The position numbers and the translations under genes were made by a program. A stretch of 64,000 nucleotides of DNA from Tissierella sp. (GTDB lineage Bacteria > Bacillota > Clostridia > Tissierellales > Tissierellaceae). The notes beneath the pieces are model-generated. The model searched no databases. It saw only the letters and a program-made list of their open reading frames with translations, and had not been told where the DNA came from. Positions 28,712 to 36,486 of the stretch are shown here, piece by piece (position 1 is the stretch's first letter; every line of letters begins with the position of its first letter). The stretch covers positions 145,332 to 209,331 of the forward strand of contig NZ_JAVKTS010000002.1 of the NCBI RefSeq assembly GCF_031460495.1, given 5' to 3'.

Positions 28712-29892
28712 GAGTAATTATTAATGAGATTAAAAAGATATGGAATATAAAGCTTCTTCTAGTAGCTATTATAATTAGTGGCTTATTTTACACGATTTTC
28801 ATGAGCAACTATATAACTTACTTTAAAACAGGACATTCTATAACTGAAGAAACAGAATATGCTATGGAAATGACAAATAATTATGGAGCTACAATTACAG
28901 ATGGGGAGTTTTCTAATTTTATGGAAGAAAGAGAGGCTCTTATATCTGAAGCAGAAGAGTATATAAATGCATTACCTATTTTTGCTGAAGTAGGCATATA
29001 TAATTTTGAAGATTATGAAAGAGTTCACGATAAAGGAGATACAAGTGAGAGAGAAACAGAAGCTGTATGGACCTTGCTTGGAGAGGAAGGTAATTTTGTA
29101 AGATTTCAACTTCAGGCACTGGATTCAATTGAAGAGCGATATTATAACTATCCTAAATATACATTGGATAATGCTTTAAACTCAGAAGATACACCTAAAA
29201 AAGAGCTAGTTCGTCTACAGGAGATAAAAGAAAAAGAAGAGTATAGGAATATTATGGATGTATATTCATTTGAGAATACAGTCTCATATTCAATCTATTT
29301 AGCTATTTTGACTATCTTGATAACACTTGTATTGGTTTCACCACTTATTGTTAATGATCGTTCAAGTAATATTCATTTGCTACAATATAGTTCGAAAAAT
29401 GGAAGAAGGATTTTATCCCAGCAGCTTATTTCCATTATTATCTCAGCATTTATGGTCACTACATTATCTGTTTTAATCTTTGGAGCTATTTATACCATAA
29501 ATAATACATTTGTTTTCTGGAACAATGGACTCACCTCCTTTTTGAATGTAGCAGTAGATTTTTTCTGGTTTGATTTAACTTATGGTCAGTATATTATATT
29601 TTATATTTTACTACTTTATATTTTAAGCATTGGATTAGCCATGGTGGCTTTTGGAATTTCAAGATTCAGTCAGAATCTAATAGCATTGATTATGAAGCTT
29701 ATCCCTGTATTTGGTGTATTTTGCTTAATCAGCTATGTAGTATTCTACAAGACCTTCAGTAATATAAATCTACTATATAGGAGCATTGGAATCCCATGGT
29801 TGGAGCCAATAGTGTGCTTATCTGTACTATTGAGTGGACTAGGTTCATCAATATATATATTGCATAGAGAAAAAAATAATGATTTACTATGA
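28708..29892 (+). CDS. ABC-2 type permease (second)
   Basis: A 394-residue paralogue-like permease with the same plan: helix at about residues 15-34, a ~150-residue extracytoplasmic loop rich in acidic residues, and six helices in the C-terminal half. LLQYSSKNGRR after the third helix is the counterpart of IIYSTKTGRN in the first permease, suggesting an ancient duplication. The two presumably form a heterodimer with the ATPase at 26697-27548. Confidence 0.82.
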   Translation: MRVIINEIKKIWNIKLLLVAIIISGLFYTIFMSNYITYFKTGHSITEETEYAMEMTNNYGATITDGEFSNFMEEREALISEAEEYINALPIFAEVGIYNFEDYERVHDKGDTSERETEAVWTLLGEEGNFVRFQLQALDSIEERYYNYPKYTLDNALNSEDTPKKELVRLQEIKEKEEYRNIMDVYSFENTVSYSIYLAILTILITLVLVSPLIVNDRSSNIHLLQYSSKNGRRILSQQLISIIISAFMVTTLSVLIFGAIYTINNTFVFWNNGLTSFLNVAVDFFWFDLTYGQYIIFYILLLYILSIGLAMVAFGISRFSQNLIALIMKLIPVFGVFCLISYVVFYKTFSNINLLYRSIGIPWLEPIVCLSVLLSGLGSSIYILHREKNNDLL

Positions 29893-29914
29893 TGAAATGT
29901 TGAAGGAGTAACCA

Positions 29915-30772
29915 ATGATAAAAAAGAAAAGAAAGAAGTTATTTATAATACTTGTAATAATAGCATCAATCGCATTATTTCTTTATGCTCAACTCAACTG
30001 GATATCAATAACTAAAGAAGATATCTATATAAATAATTTACCGTCTGCTTTTAATGGATTTAAAATTTTGCAGTTGTCAGACTTGCATAGCAAATCATTT
30101 GGTAATGATAGCAATGGTATTATTAAAAAGATTAATAATATCGAACCAAATATTATTGTAATGACGGGAGATATGAGAACTAACACGCCTGATGATAATG
30201 GTGAGGTGTTAATTACTCTTTTAGAAAATCTTAACGGTGAATATCCTGTCTATTATGTAACAGGTGAGCATGAAGAAGGAAAATACTTTGAGGATGAAAA
30301 TAAATATATGAAAGAAGGAACGAAAGAAGCCTACGAAGATAGACTTGAAGAACTTGGGGTTATAGTTCTTAATGATGAAAAAGTGCAATTAGGTAATGGG
30401 AAAGAAGTGATGAACATATATGGATTAAAAGAAAAGCTGAGTGGGAGTATTAATATAGATAATAGATTAAGTAAACCTAATTCACAAGAGGTAAATATTC
30501 TATTAGCTCATACACCTGATCATTTCAATGAATACGTAGGTTGGGGAGCAGATGTAATATTTTCAGGAGATAAACATGGAGGCCTAATTAGATTACCTTT
30601 TGTAGGAGGTATGATTTCGTCTGATGGCACATTTTTCCCAGAGTATGATGGTGGTTTATATAGAGTTGATGATTCTACAATGGTTGTTAGCAGAGGTCTT
30701 GGGAATTATTTTATAAATATAAGGGTTTTCAATAGACCGGAGATAGTAGTAACAACATTAAAAAATAAATAA
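29915..30772 (+). CDS. Membrane-anchored metallophosphoesterase
   Basis: A 285-residue protein of the YkuE/YaeI calcineurin-like phosphoesterase group, with one N-terminal helix (residues 7-25). Motifs seen are LSDLHS, VMTGDMR, VTGEHEEGK and FSGDKHGGLIRLP. The family norm is GNH(D/E) and GHTHGGQ. Here the asparagine of GNHE is Glu, and the GH of the last motif is GD, so catalysis may be altered. It ends the cargo operon; a link to the ABC exporter is only positional. Confidence 0.82.
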   Translation: MIKKKRKKLFIILVIIASIALFLYAQLNWISITKEDIYINNLPSAFNGFKILQLSDLHSKSFGNDSNGIIKKINNIEPNIIVMTGDMRTNTPDDNGEVLITLLENLNGEYPVYYVTGEHEEGKYFEDENKYMKEGTKEAYEDRLEELGVIVLNDEKVQLGNGKEVMNIYGLKEKLSGSINIDNRLSKPNSQEVNILLAHTPDHFNEYVGWGADVIFSGDKHGGLIRLPFVGGMISSDGTFFPEYDGGLYRVDDSTMVVSRGLGNYFINIRVFNRPEIVVTTLKNK

Positions 30773-30894
30773 TGAATTAAATAGTATCGAGTATTATCAG
30801 CAAAGAAGCCATGGACATATTTGTGTATTTTTCAATAGTATTGCTGTGTATGCAGAAAAATATTATAATAAGCAAGGGAAAATAGATTTATTTG

Positions 30895-30950
30895 CCTGAA
30901 ACTAAGGGGTAATCACCTCAGTTACAGGGATAAACCACAATATGTAGTGG
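30895..30950. repeat. Structured hairpin and second att-like dyad
   Basis: CCTG.AACT.AGG / CCT.AGTT.CAGG (30895-30928) forms a long imperfect stem. Next to it CCACAATATGTAGTGG (30935-30950) matches the rlmD-end dyad CCACAACATATAGTGG at 14 of 16 bases. The 315-base gap 30773-31087 holds these, the terminator below, and no gene. Confidence 0.5.
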
Positions 30951-31001
30951 TAAAAATAAAAGTATTTTGTTATTTATATAAAAAAACTAGATATAGAAAC
31001 T

Positions 31002-31056
31002 AAAAGAGGCGAAGTCTTCGGTCAATTTATGATCGATAGTCTTCGCCTCTTTTTTA
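31002..31056 (+). terminator. Strong hairpin in the leader of the conjugation operon
   Basis: AAAAGAGGCGAAG (31002-31014) pairs with CTTCGCCTCTTTT (31041-31053) plus T residues. It lies about 30 bases before the next start and could end upstream read-through or act as an attenuator. Confidence 0.8.
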
Positions 31057-31087
31057 TTTCAAAAATAAAAAGAAAGGACTGAGAACA

Positions 31088-31777
31088 ATGTCAAGATATT
31101 TTATGTATGGTACATCACTGGGAGGTATAGAGCAGCTGATGATGCTGACACCTAATTTCCCTCAAAGAAGAAGTGGAATAGTCATTAATAATCATTTTAA
31201 TTGTAAGAGAGGTATTAAGATTTGTAATGGTTGTGTAGCAAAGGTTGAAAGCAGAGGTAATACTAATGATTGCTTTTGTTTCAAAGAAAAAATAGAGGCA
31301 GATGAAATTAAATATACAGATCTGATAAAAGATTGCTTTGGAAGAATAAAAAACTATGCTCTAAAGGAAAGATTGAAATTACTTAGTAATAGATTTACTG
31401 GTGAACTATTTTTAAATCATAACCACAGGGGAAGATTTTATCATTTAATTCAGAAACAAGATGTTGATATAGAGGGTGGATCGCCAAGCTACCTTGCAGT
31501 AATATTTCTTCTAACTGCAGATGAAGTATTATGGAATATTTCAGAGCATGCGATCGGCTTAAATGGATTCGATTTTTCACAGATACATCTTAGACAAATT
31601 AGTACAGAAGGCTATGCTCTTTACCAAACGGCAAAAACTATATCGACAGGAAAAGAATATATAAGAATAAGTGAGATAGCAGATAAAGAACTTATTGATG
31701 ATACTGCATTTAAGATAATAATCAACGCATCAATAATTGCAAAGTATGGTGCAGATGTATTTTCAATTATGAAATAG
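31088..31777 (+). CDS. Hypothetical protein, first gene of the conjugation operon
   Basis: A 229-residue protein I do not recognise. It has a cysteine cluster (C.RGIKICNGC ... CFCF) at about residues 38-65 that could bind metal, and a mostly helical C-terminal half ending IIAKYGADVFS. SD AAAGGA precedes the ATG, and the next gene follows 14 bases later with TGGAGGAG. Being first after the leader hairpin suggests an early or accessory function. Confidence 0.6.
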   Translation: MSRYFMYGTSLGGIEQLMMLTPNFPQRRSGIVINNHFNCKRGIKICNGCVAKVESRGNTNDCFCFKEKIEADEIKYTDLIKDCFGRIKNYALKERLKLLSNRFTGELFLNHNHRGRFYHLIQKQDVDIEGGSPSYLAVIFLLTADEVLWNISEHAIGLNGFDFSQIHLRQISTEGYALYQTAKTISTGKEYIRISEIADKELIDDTAFKIIINASIIAKYGADVFSIMK

Positions 31778-31791
31778 AATGGAGGAGAGAT

Positions 31792-33462
31792 ATGCTAATT
31801 AGATTAAGAGGGATTGACAGGAAAGAAGAAGAATCAATTATGTTTAATTTTCCTTATGATGAAAGTGAAATATCCAATGTATATAATCAACTGGAGCTTG
31901 AAACTTCAACTGCTCCCAACTGTTATATTGAAGAAGTGGTCTATGATTCAGATATGAATGAAATTCTAAAAGGTAAACAGTGTAACATAGATGAAGTAAA
32001 TTTCTTATTTAAGAGGATGGATAGTTTCGATACAAAGGAAAGAAAAGTGTTTTTTGCTTCTGCCTTTGCAGAAAATCCTGAAACAATAGCAGAATTAATC
32101 AATCTAAGCTTTAATACTCATTGCTATAGTCTTGTAAGTGACTTTAATAATCTAGAAACTGTAGGAAAGGATTTATATATATCAGAAAAGCAAGCAGTAG
32201 CAACTAGAGAATTAGATGAACTTGACGGTGGATCCTTTGCAATGGAGGTAATAAAAAATAATCCTAATTCTAGAATTACTCCTTATGGAGTCTTATATAA
32301 AAATTCAAATGTACCAGAGCAAATATATAATGGCAAGCAGTTTCCCACATACCATTGGAAAGAAACTGTAGCAACAATACAGCTGACCGCAAAAGGTGCA
32401 AATGAATTTATATATCTTCCTTGTTCTGATTTTGAAATTGAAAAGGCACTGTTGAGATTAGAAACTCCTTACTTACATGATTGTGAAGTTGCAATTGCTA
32501 GCCATAACTTTTCAGATAGAATAATAAATATTATTTCTGCTGATACAACACCATTAATTAAGATTGATACCTTAAATAAATTAGCAAAGCACTATAAGGA
32601 AATAGGCAACCATGATATAGAATATTTTGAAAAACTTATGAATCATGTTAAACCTCGAACTGTTGATGAAACCTTTGCACTAGCAGATTCTATGTATGAA
32701 TTTGAACTATTTGATGGTATCCATAGTGTAGAAGCCTATGGAAGATATATGATTTGTGACTCAGGACATTTTGAATATGATTCAAATCTTGAAGAATATA
32801 TTGATTTTAAAAGATATGGACAGGAGAAAATGGCACATGAATTTGGAGCGTTTTCAGAGAAAGGATATATTACTTACCATGGATATAATCAAAAGCTTGC
32901 CAATTTATTATTTGAAAGGCTTGGAATGGTATTTCCTGAACAAGAAGAATTGCAGACCTTAAAACTGTATATGCCTCTCGAAATAACTACCTATGATATA
33001 GAAAATGAATATGGTTATAAAGAATATGCAAATGAACCACAGAAAATTTCAAATGCTGAAGTAGTTGAATATCTAGATGTAATTCTAAAGGCAATAGAAG
33101 AAAACAATCTTCCAGAAGAAGAACAAAGAGGTCTGATGAGATATTATGATGACCATGACAGTGTGAATGCAAAAGTATCCAAGTATGTGTTTTCCGTTGA
33201 ACTTATAGAAGGAGAACTAATGGGAGTAGCTGTTCTTACTTTAAATGATGAATTGACTCCAAAGGAGCTTGAAAAAATCAAAGATAATATAACTGGACAG
33301 GCATCAGATGGCTGGTGTGAAGGCTTTGAACAGAGAGAAATTAGTACTGATATGGGAGATATTTATGTTAGCTTTTGGAATAGTGATAACTGGTTTATTA
33401 AAACAGTTGAGGAAATGGGTATAGAAGAAAATCAAAAAATGGGAGGTATGAAATTTGAATAA
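31792..33462 (+). CDS. ArdA-like multidomain antirestriction protein
   Basis: A 556-residue acidic protein. Residues about 290-375 resemble ArdA: FALADSMYEFELFDGI, then the YIDFKRYGQEKMAHEFGAF segment, which matches the YIDYEAFGRD region of ArdA DNA mimics. A C-terminal ITGQASDGWCEGFEQREI block recurs in ICE accessory proteins. The N-terminal ~280 residues look like related acidic modules. ArdA blocks type I restriction enzymes on entry into a new host. The assignment rests on motif resemblance. Confidence 0.62.
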   Translation: MLIRLRGIDRKEEESIMFNFPYDESEISNVYNQLELETSTAPNCYIEEVVYDSDMNEILKGKQCNIDEVNFLFKRMDSFDTKERKVFFASAFAENPETIAELINLSFNTHCYSLVSDFNNLETVGKDLYISEKQAVATRELDELDGGSFAMEVIKNNPNSRITPYGVLYKNSNVPEQIYNGKQFPTYHWKETVATIQLTAKGANEFIYLPCSDFEIEKALLRLETPYLHDCEVAIASHNFSDRIINIISADTTPLIKIDTLNKLAKHYKEIGNHDIEYFEKLMNHVKPRTVDETFALADSMYEFELFDGIHSVEAYGRYMICDSGHFEYDSNLEEYIDFKRYGQEKMAHEFGAFSEKGYITYHGYNQKLANLLFERLGMVFPEQEELQTLKLYMPLEITTYDIENEYGYKEYANEPQKISNAEVVEYLDVILKAIEENNLPEEEQRGLMRYYDDHDSVNAKVSKYVFSVELIEGELMGVAVLTLNDELTPKELEKIKDNITGQASDGWCEGFEQREISTDMGDIYVSFWNSDNWFIKTVEEMGIEENQKMGGMKFE

Positions 33463-33751
33463 TAGAAATCAAGTAGAAAGAATTAAGAAAGGCTATCCTG
33501 TAGGTACACGAATTGAATTGATTCAGGCAATGGATGATGTGCAAGGTGTTGAAAAAGGTGCAAAGGGAACAGTAATAGGGGTAGATGACATTGGAACCAT
33601 ACACATGAAATGGGATAACGGAAGAGGTCTTGGTCTTATTCCTGGAGAAGATAATTTTAAAGTGTTATCTCGTCCGCAGGAAGAAGAGATGAAAGAGTCG
33701 GATGAGCCTTCCAAAGAGCAATCACAAGGCATGGGGGGAATAAGTTTATAA
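33455..33751 (+). CDS. DUF4314 family protein
   Basis: A 98-residue small protein with an SH3-like core: YPVGTRIELIQAMDDVQGVEKGAKGTV.GVDDIGTIHMKWDNG. This is the DUF4314 family, frequent in clostridial ICEs. It begins inside the end of the ArdA-like gene with overlap of eight bases. The role is unknown. A pair of terminator hairpins follows. Confidence 0.85.
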   Translation: MNNRNQVERIKKGYPVGTRIELIQAMDDVQGVEKGAKGTVIGVDDIGTIHMKWDNGRGLGLIPGEDNFKVLSRPQEEEMKESDEPSKEQSQGMGGISL

Positions 33752-33781
33752 AATAAAAGAGAACTTGGTGTACTAAGGTAG

Positions 33782-33805
33782 CACGGAATATGTCCGTGTT
33801 TTTTT
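33782..33805 (+). terminator. Terminator-like hairpin
   Basis: CACGGA (33782-33787) pairs with TCCGTG (33793-33798), followed by seven T residues. Confidence 0.78.
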
Positions 33806-33824
33806 AATATCTAAAAACATATAA

Positions 33825-33871
33825 GGCCGATTGTTTGCTGTAAATTACAGCATAGTAGTCGGCCTTTTTTT
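33825..33871 (+). terminator. Terminator-like hairpin
   Basis: GGCCGA (33825-33830) pairs with TCGGCC (33859-33864), inner stem GCTGT/ACAGC, then seven T residues. Two terminators lie within 90 bases inside the operon. Confidence 0.8.
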
Positions 33872-33933
33872 GTTGCCAAAAACAATAATATCCACAGTGT
33901 TATGAATCATGGCATGAGAAAGGAGGCGAGGAG

Positions 33934-34272
33934 GTGGAACATGATTTTTTAATTTATATGAAAGAGTATCATATTGGAACCTCTAAGGCAGTCCCCAGCG
34001 CATATCTACAAAGTAGATTTTGTATTAGTTCAAGAACTGTCAGGAAATTAGTCAATCAATTAAGAAATGATGGCAATCCCATATGCAGTGGTGACAATGG
34101 ATATTATTATGCCGCTGATAGAAAGGAACTGCTTGCAAGTATAGGGCAGATGACAAGTCGAATTAGAGAAATTGCAAAAGCAAAGAGAGGACTAGTCAAA
34201 GCTTTAGAGCATTTTCCAGATACAAACGGACAATTGAGATTAGACCTTGATAAAGAGGTAAAAGAGAGGTGA
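33934..34272 (+). CDS. Helix-turn-helix protein
   Basis: A 112-residue DNA-binding-type protein starting at GTG 33934 (SD AGGAGGCGAGGAGG). Residues about 15-60 form an HTH: AYLQSRFCISSRTVRKLVNQLRNDGNPIC, followed by the YYYA wing. The tail is basic and helical. It may be a replication or regulatory protein of the element. It precedes a Dam-type methylase by a few bases. Confidence 0.72.
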   Translation: MEHDFLIYMKEYHIGTSKAVPSAYLQSRFCISSRTVRKLVNQLRNDGNPICSGDNGYYYAADRKELLASIGQMTSRIREIAKAKRGLVKALEHFPDTNGQLRLDLDKEVKER

Positions 34273-34278
34273 TGAAGT

Positions 34279-35151
34279 ATTAATAGTTTTATGAGTTGGA
34301 TAGGTGGCAAGAAATCTTTAAGAGAATTAATTGTATCTCTCTTTCCCTTATATTATGAACGATATATAGAAGTGTTTGGAGGCGGAGGCTGGGTATTATT
34401 TCATAAGCCACCGGGCAATGATTTTGAAGTATATAACGATTTTAATGGATTGCTAACCAATCTTTATCGCTGTGTAAGAGAGAAACCAAACGAATTAATA
34501 GATGCACTATATTTTGTGTTAAACTCCCGTGAGGATTTCAACATAGTAAAGGAGGCACTTGCAAGAGACAGCCCTACAAGTGATGTAATAAGAGCCTCAT
34601 ATTTTTATCAATTGATTCGCTATAGCTATGCATCAGGCCTTACTAGCTTCGGCAGTCAGCCTCATGATATGTGGACTAACTTTCCTTTAATTGAACAGGC
34701 ACATAGAAGACTTAGTAAAGTAGTGGTTGAAAATAAAGATTTTGAAAAGCTGATAAGGCAGTATGACCGCCCTGTCAGCTTTTTCTATGCAGATCCACCG
34801 TATTTTGAAACAGAAAAGTATTATAAAAATGTTGGTGAAGATGGATTTAAGAAAGAAGATCATATAAGACTTCGAGATACCCTGATGGGTATTGAGGGAA
34901 AGTTCTTACTTTCCTATAATGACTGTTCTTTTATTAGAGAGCTATACGATGCTCCAAACATCCAGATTGAAAGCTATACCCGTATCAATAATATTAAACA
35001 ACGCTATGATAATGGTGCCCAGTTTCCTGAAATACTGGTGGCAAATTATGATATGCACGAAAGGGAGATAAATTCTCCATCACAAATTAATTTATTTGAA
35101 ATGAAAAATGGAATAGGAAACAAGGAGGAATTTTATAATGAAAATGATTAA
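34279..35151 (+). CDS. DNA adenine methylase (Dam/MboI type)
   Basis: N6-adenine methyltransferase of the D12 class. The SAM motif is YIEVFGGGGWVLFHK (about residues 35-49 counting from 34279) and the catalytic DPPY is in FYADPPYFE at about 172-175. It could protect element DNA or alter host expression. The first ATG is 34291, but an in-frame ATT at 34279 sits seven bases from AGGTG; reading from it gives an N-terminal NSFMSWIGGKK-like start, close to homologues that begin with a short hydrophobic segment. The ATT start is inference; the enzyme call is firm. Confidence 0.9.
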   Translation: MNSFMSWIGGKKSLRELIVSLFPLYYERYIEVFGGGGWVLFHKPPGNDFEVYNDFNGLLTNLYRCVREKPNELIDALYFVLNSREDFNIVKEALARDSPTSDVIRASYFYQLIRYSYASGLTSFGSQPHDMWTNFPLIEQAHRRLSKVVVENKDFEKLIRQYDRPVSFFYADPPYFETEKYYKNVGEDGFKKEDHIRLRDTLMGIEGKFLLSYNDCSFIRELYDAPNIQIESYTRINNIKQRYDNGAQFPEILVANYDMHEREINSPSQINLFEMKNGIGNKEEFYNEND

Positions 35152-35635
35152 AGAATGCTTTGACAACAACGTTAGTTTACCAAATGAAATACTTAATGCA
35201 GCAGACCTTACAGGGTGTGAAGAAATTGAATTTAATACCTTAGAGAATGCTGTTGTAGCTATGAAAACAACTATGAATGCAATGGAGCTTATAAAGGTGG
35301 CAGAAGGACTTAAAAATCTCTCAGAAGAGTTAATTGTTCATCTAGCAGGGATTTGTGGGAGATGTCATGATTGCTCCTATTGTGAGAGATTTGAAGAATT
35401 TGATGAGATTATTGTCCCAGATTATCTCCTTGAAGAAGCTGGTATTCCAAAGGATGCAAAGCTTTGTGCTTGTACTGAGGAAGACAGTGGGGAAATCATA
35501 GTGATGCAGGCAGATTATGACTATGATATAGCCGATGTACCTAAGTTTGTTATTGATATCTTTGAGATGTCAGGTATCTGCATCAGAGAATTAGAAGAAA
35601 GGATTATAATGGAGGATATTGTCTATGGAGATTAA
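35138..35635 (+). CDS. Hypothetical element protein with a cysteine cluster
   Basis: A 165-residue acidic protein with CGRCHDCSYCERF at about residues 73-85, which may bind metal. No known family is recognised. It overlaps the methylase end by 14 bases and has SD AGGAGGA. The next gene follows after a short gap. Confidence 0.6.
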   Translation: MKMIKECFDNNVSLPNEILNAADLTGCEEIEFNTLENAVVAMKTTMNAMELIKVAEGLKNLSEELIVHLAGICGRCHDCSYCERFEEFDEIIVPDYLLEEAGIPKDAKLCACTEEDSGEIIVMQADYDYDIADVPKFVIDIFEMSGICIRELEERIIMEDIVYGD

Positions 35636-35652
35636 ATGATGGGAGGTAAATC

Positions 35653-36210
35653 ATGACAGGAATTGAGCTAAAGTATGGCTGTATATTTTATTATGGAAAT
35701 CCGTCTGGATATGTGGAAGACGGTACTGCAATAGTAGATTCTATGTTTCAAAATGAAGAATTCAGTCAGTGGCTTGGTAACCGTAAGCTTACAGCAAAAT
35801 GGACAGAGGGTGTATTTGAAAGACTTTCAAAAGAAGGTGTACTCCTTATTAATAATGAAAGACCAGTACCTCTTAAAGACTGTCGTATCTGGCAGCTAAG
35901 AGCTGATATAAGTCCTGAATGTAAGTTTATAGGATATGAGGAACTTAAAGAAAACTTTGGAGAGCCAGATAAAAATAACTATGAGCTTGTATATGAAGGA
36001 GAAATAGAAACAAATGATTTAGAATCTATCTATTCAAAGTTTAATCTAAATCATCCTCATGGGTTTACTGGTCACTCACTGTCAATGTCTGATGTAGTTG
36101 AGCTATATGATGACAATGGCAGTGAGTTTTATTATGTAGATCGTTTTGGATTTAAAGAAATTGATTTTGAAGGAAAGGGTCAGATACAAGATATTAATAT
36201 GAGTATTTAA
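35653..36210 (+). CDS. YodL-like domain protein
   Basis: A 185-residue protein whose C-terminal half (FNLNHPHGFTGHSLSMSDVVELYDDNGSEFYYVDRFGFKEI) matches the YodL domain common in gut and clostridial ICEs. The N-terminal half has a GNPSGYV..GTAIVDSMFQN segment. Role unknown. It leads directly into the pilus-like locus. Confidence 0.72.
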   Translation: MTGIELKYGCIFYYGNPSGYVEDGTAIVDSMFQNEEFSQWLGNRKLTAKWTEGVFERLSKEGVLLINNERPVPLKDCRIWQLRADISPECKFIGYEELKENFGEPDKNNYELVYEGEIETNDLESIYSKFNLNHPHGFTGHSLSMSDVVELYDDNGSEFYYVDRFGFKEIDFEGKGQIQDINMSI

Positions 36211-36238
36211 AAAAAATAAAATAATGGAGGAAAACAGG

Positions 36239-36469
36239 ATGAAAAATATCTTAAGAAAATCAAATGAATTTATGATAAGAAAGGCTATTGCAGCAAAGGT
36301 AGCAGCTAGTAATAACCGTGGAGAAGGATATATTGATACAGCTGTTAAGATTTTAATTGCCGTAGTTTTGGGAGCATTACTCCTTGCTGGACTTTATGCA
36401 TTATTTGGTGAAGTAGTAATGCCAACATTAGAAGAGCGTATCAATGAAATGTTTAACTATGCAGGCTAA
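36239..36469 (+). CDS. DUF6133 pilin-like protein, copy 1
   Basis: A 76-residue protein: basic N terminus, NNRGEGYID at about residues 26-34, one hydrophobic helix (about 36-58), and a short polar tail. A glycine then a charged residue just before the helix is the pattern of a type IV prepilin-peptidase site. It is nearly identical in its C-terminal half to the protein at 40230-40460. The start at 36239 (SD GGAGGA within 36224-36238) is preferred over ATG 36224. It probably forms, or seeds, a Tad/Flp-like pilus. Confidence 0.75.
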   Translation: MKNILRKSNEFMIRKAIAAKVAASNNRGEGYIDTAVKILIAVVLGALLLAGLYALFGEVVMPTLEERINEMFNYAG

Positions 36470-36486
36470 AAGGGGGAAAGTTTAAA

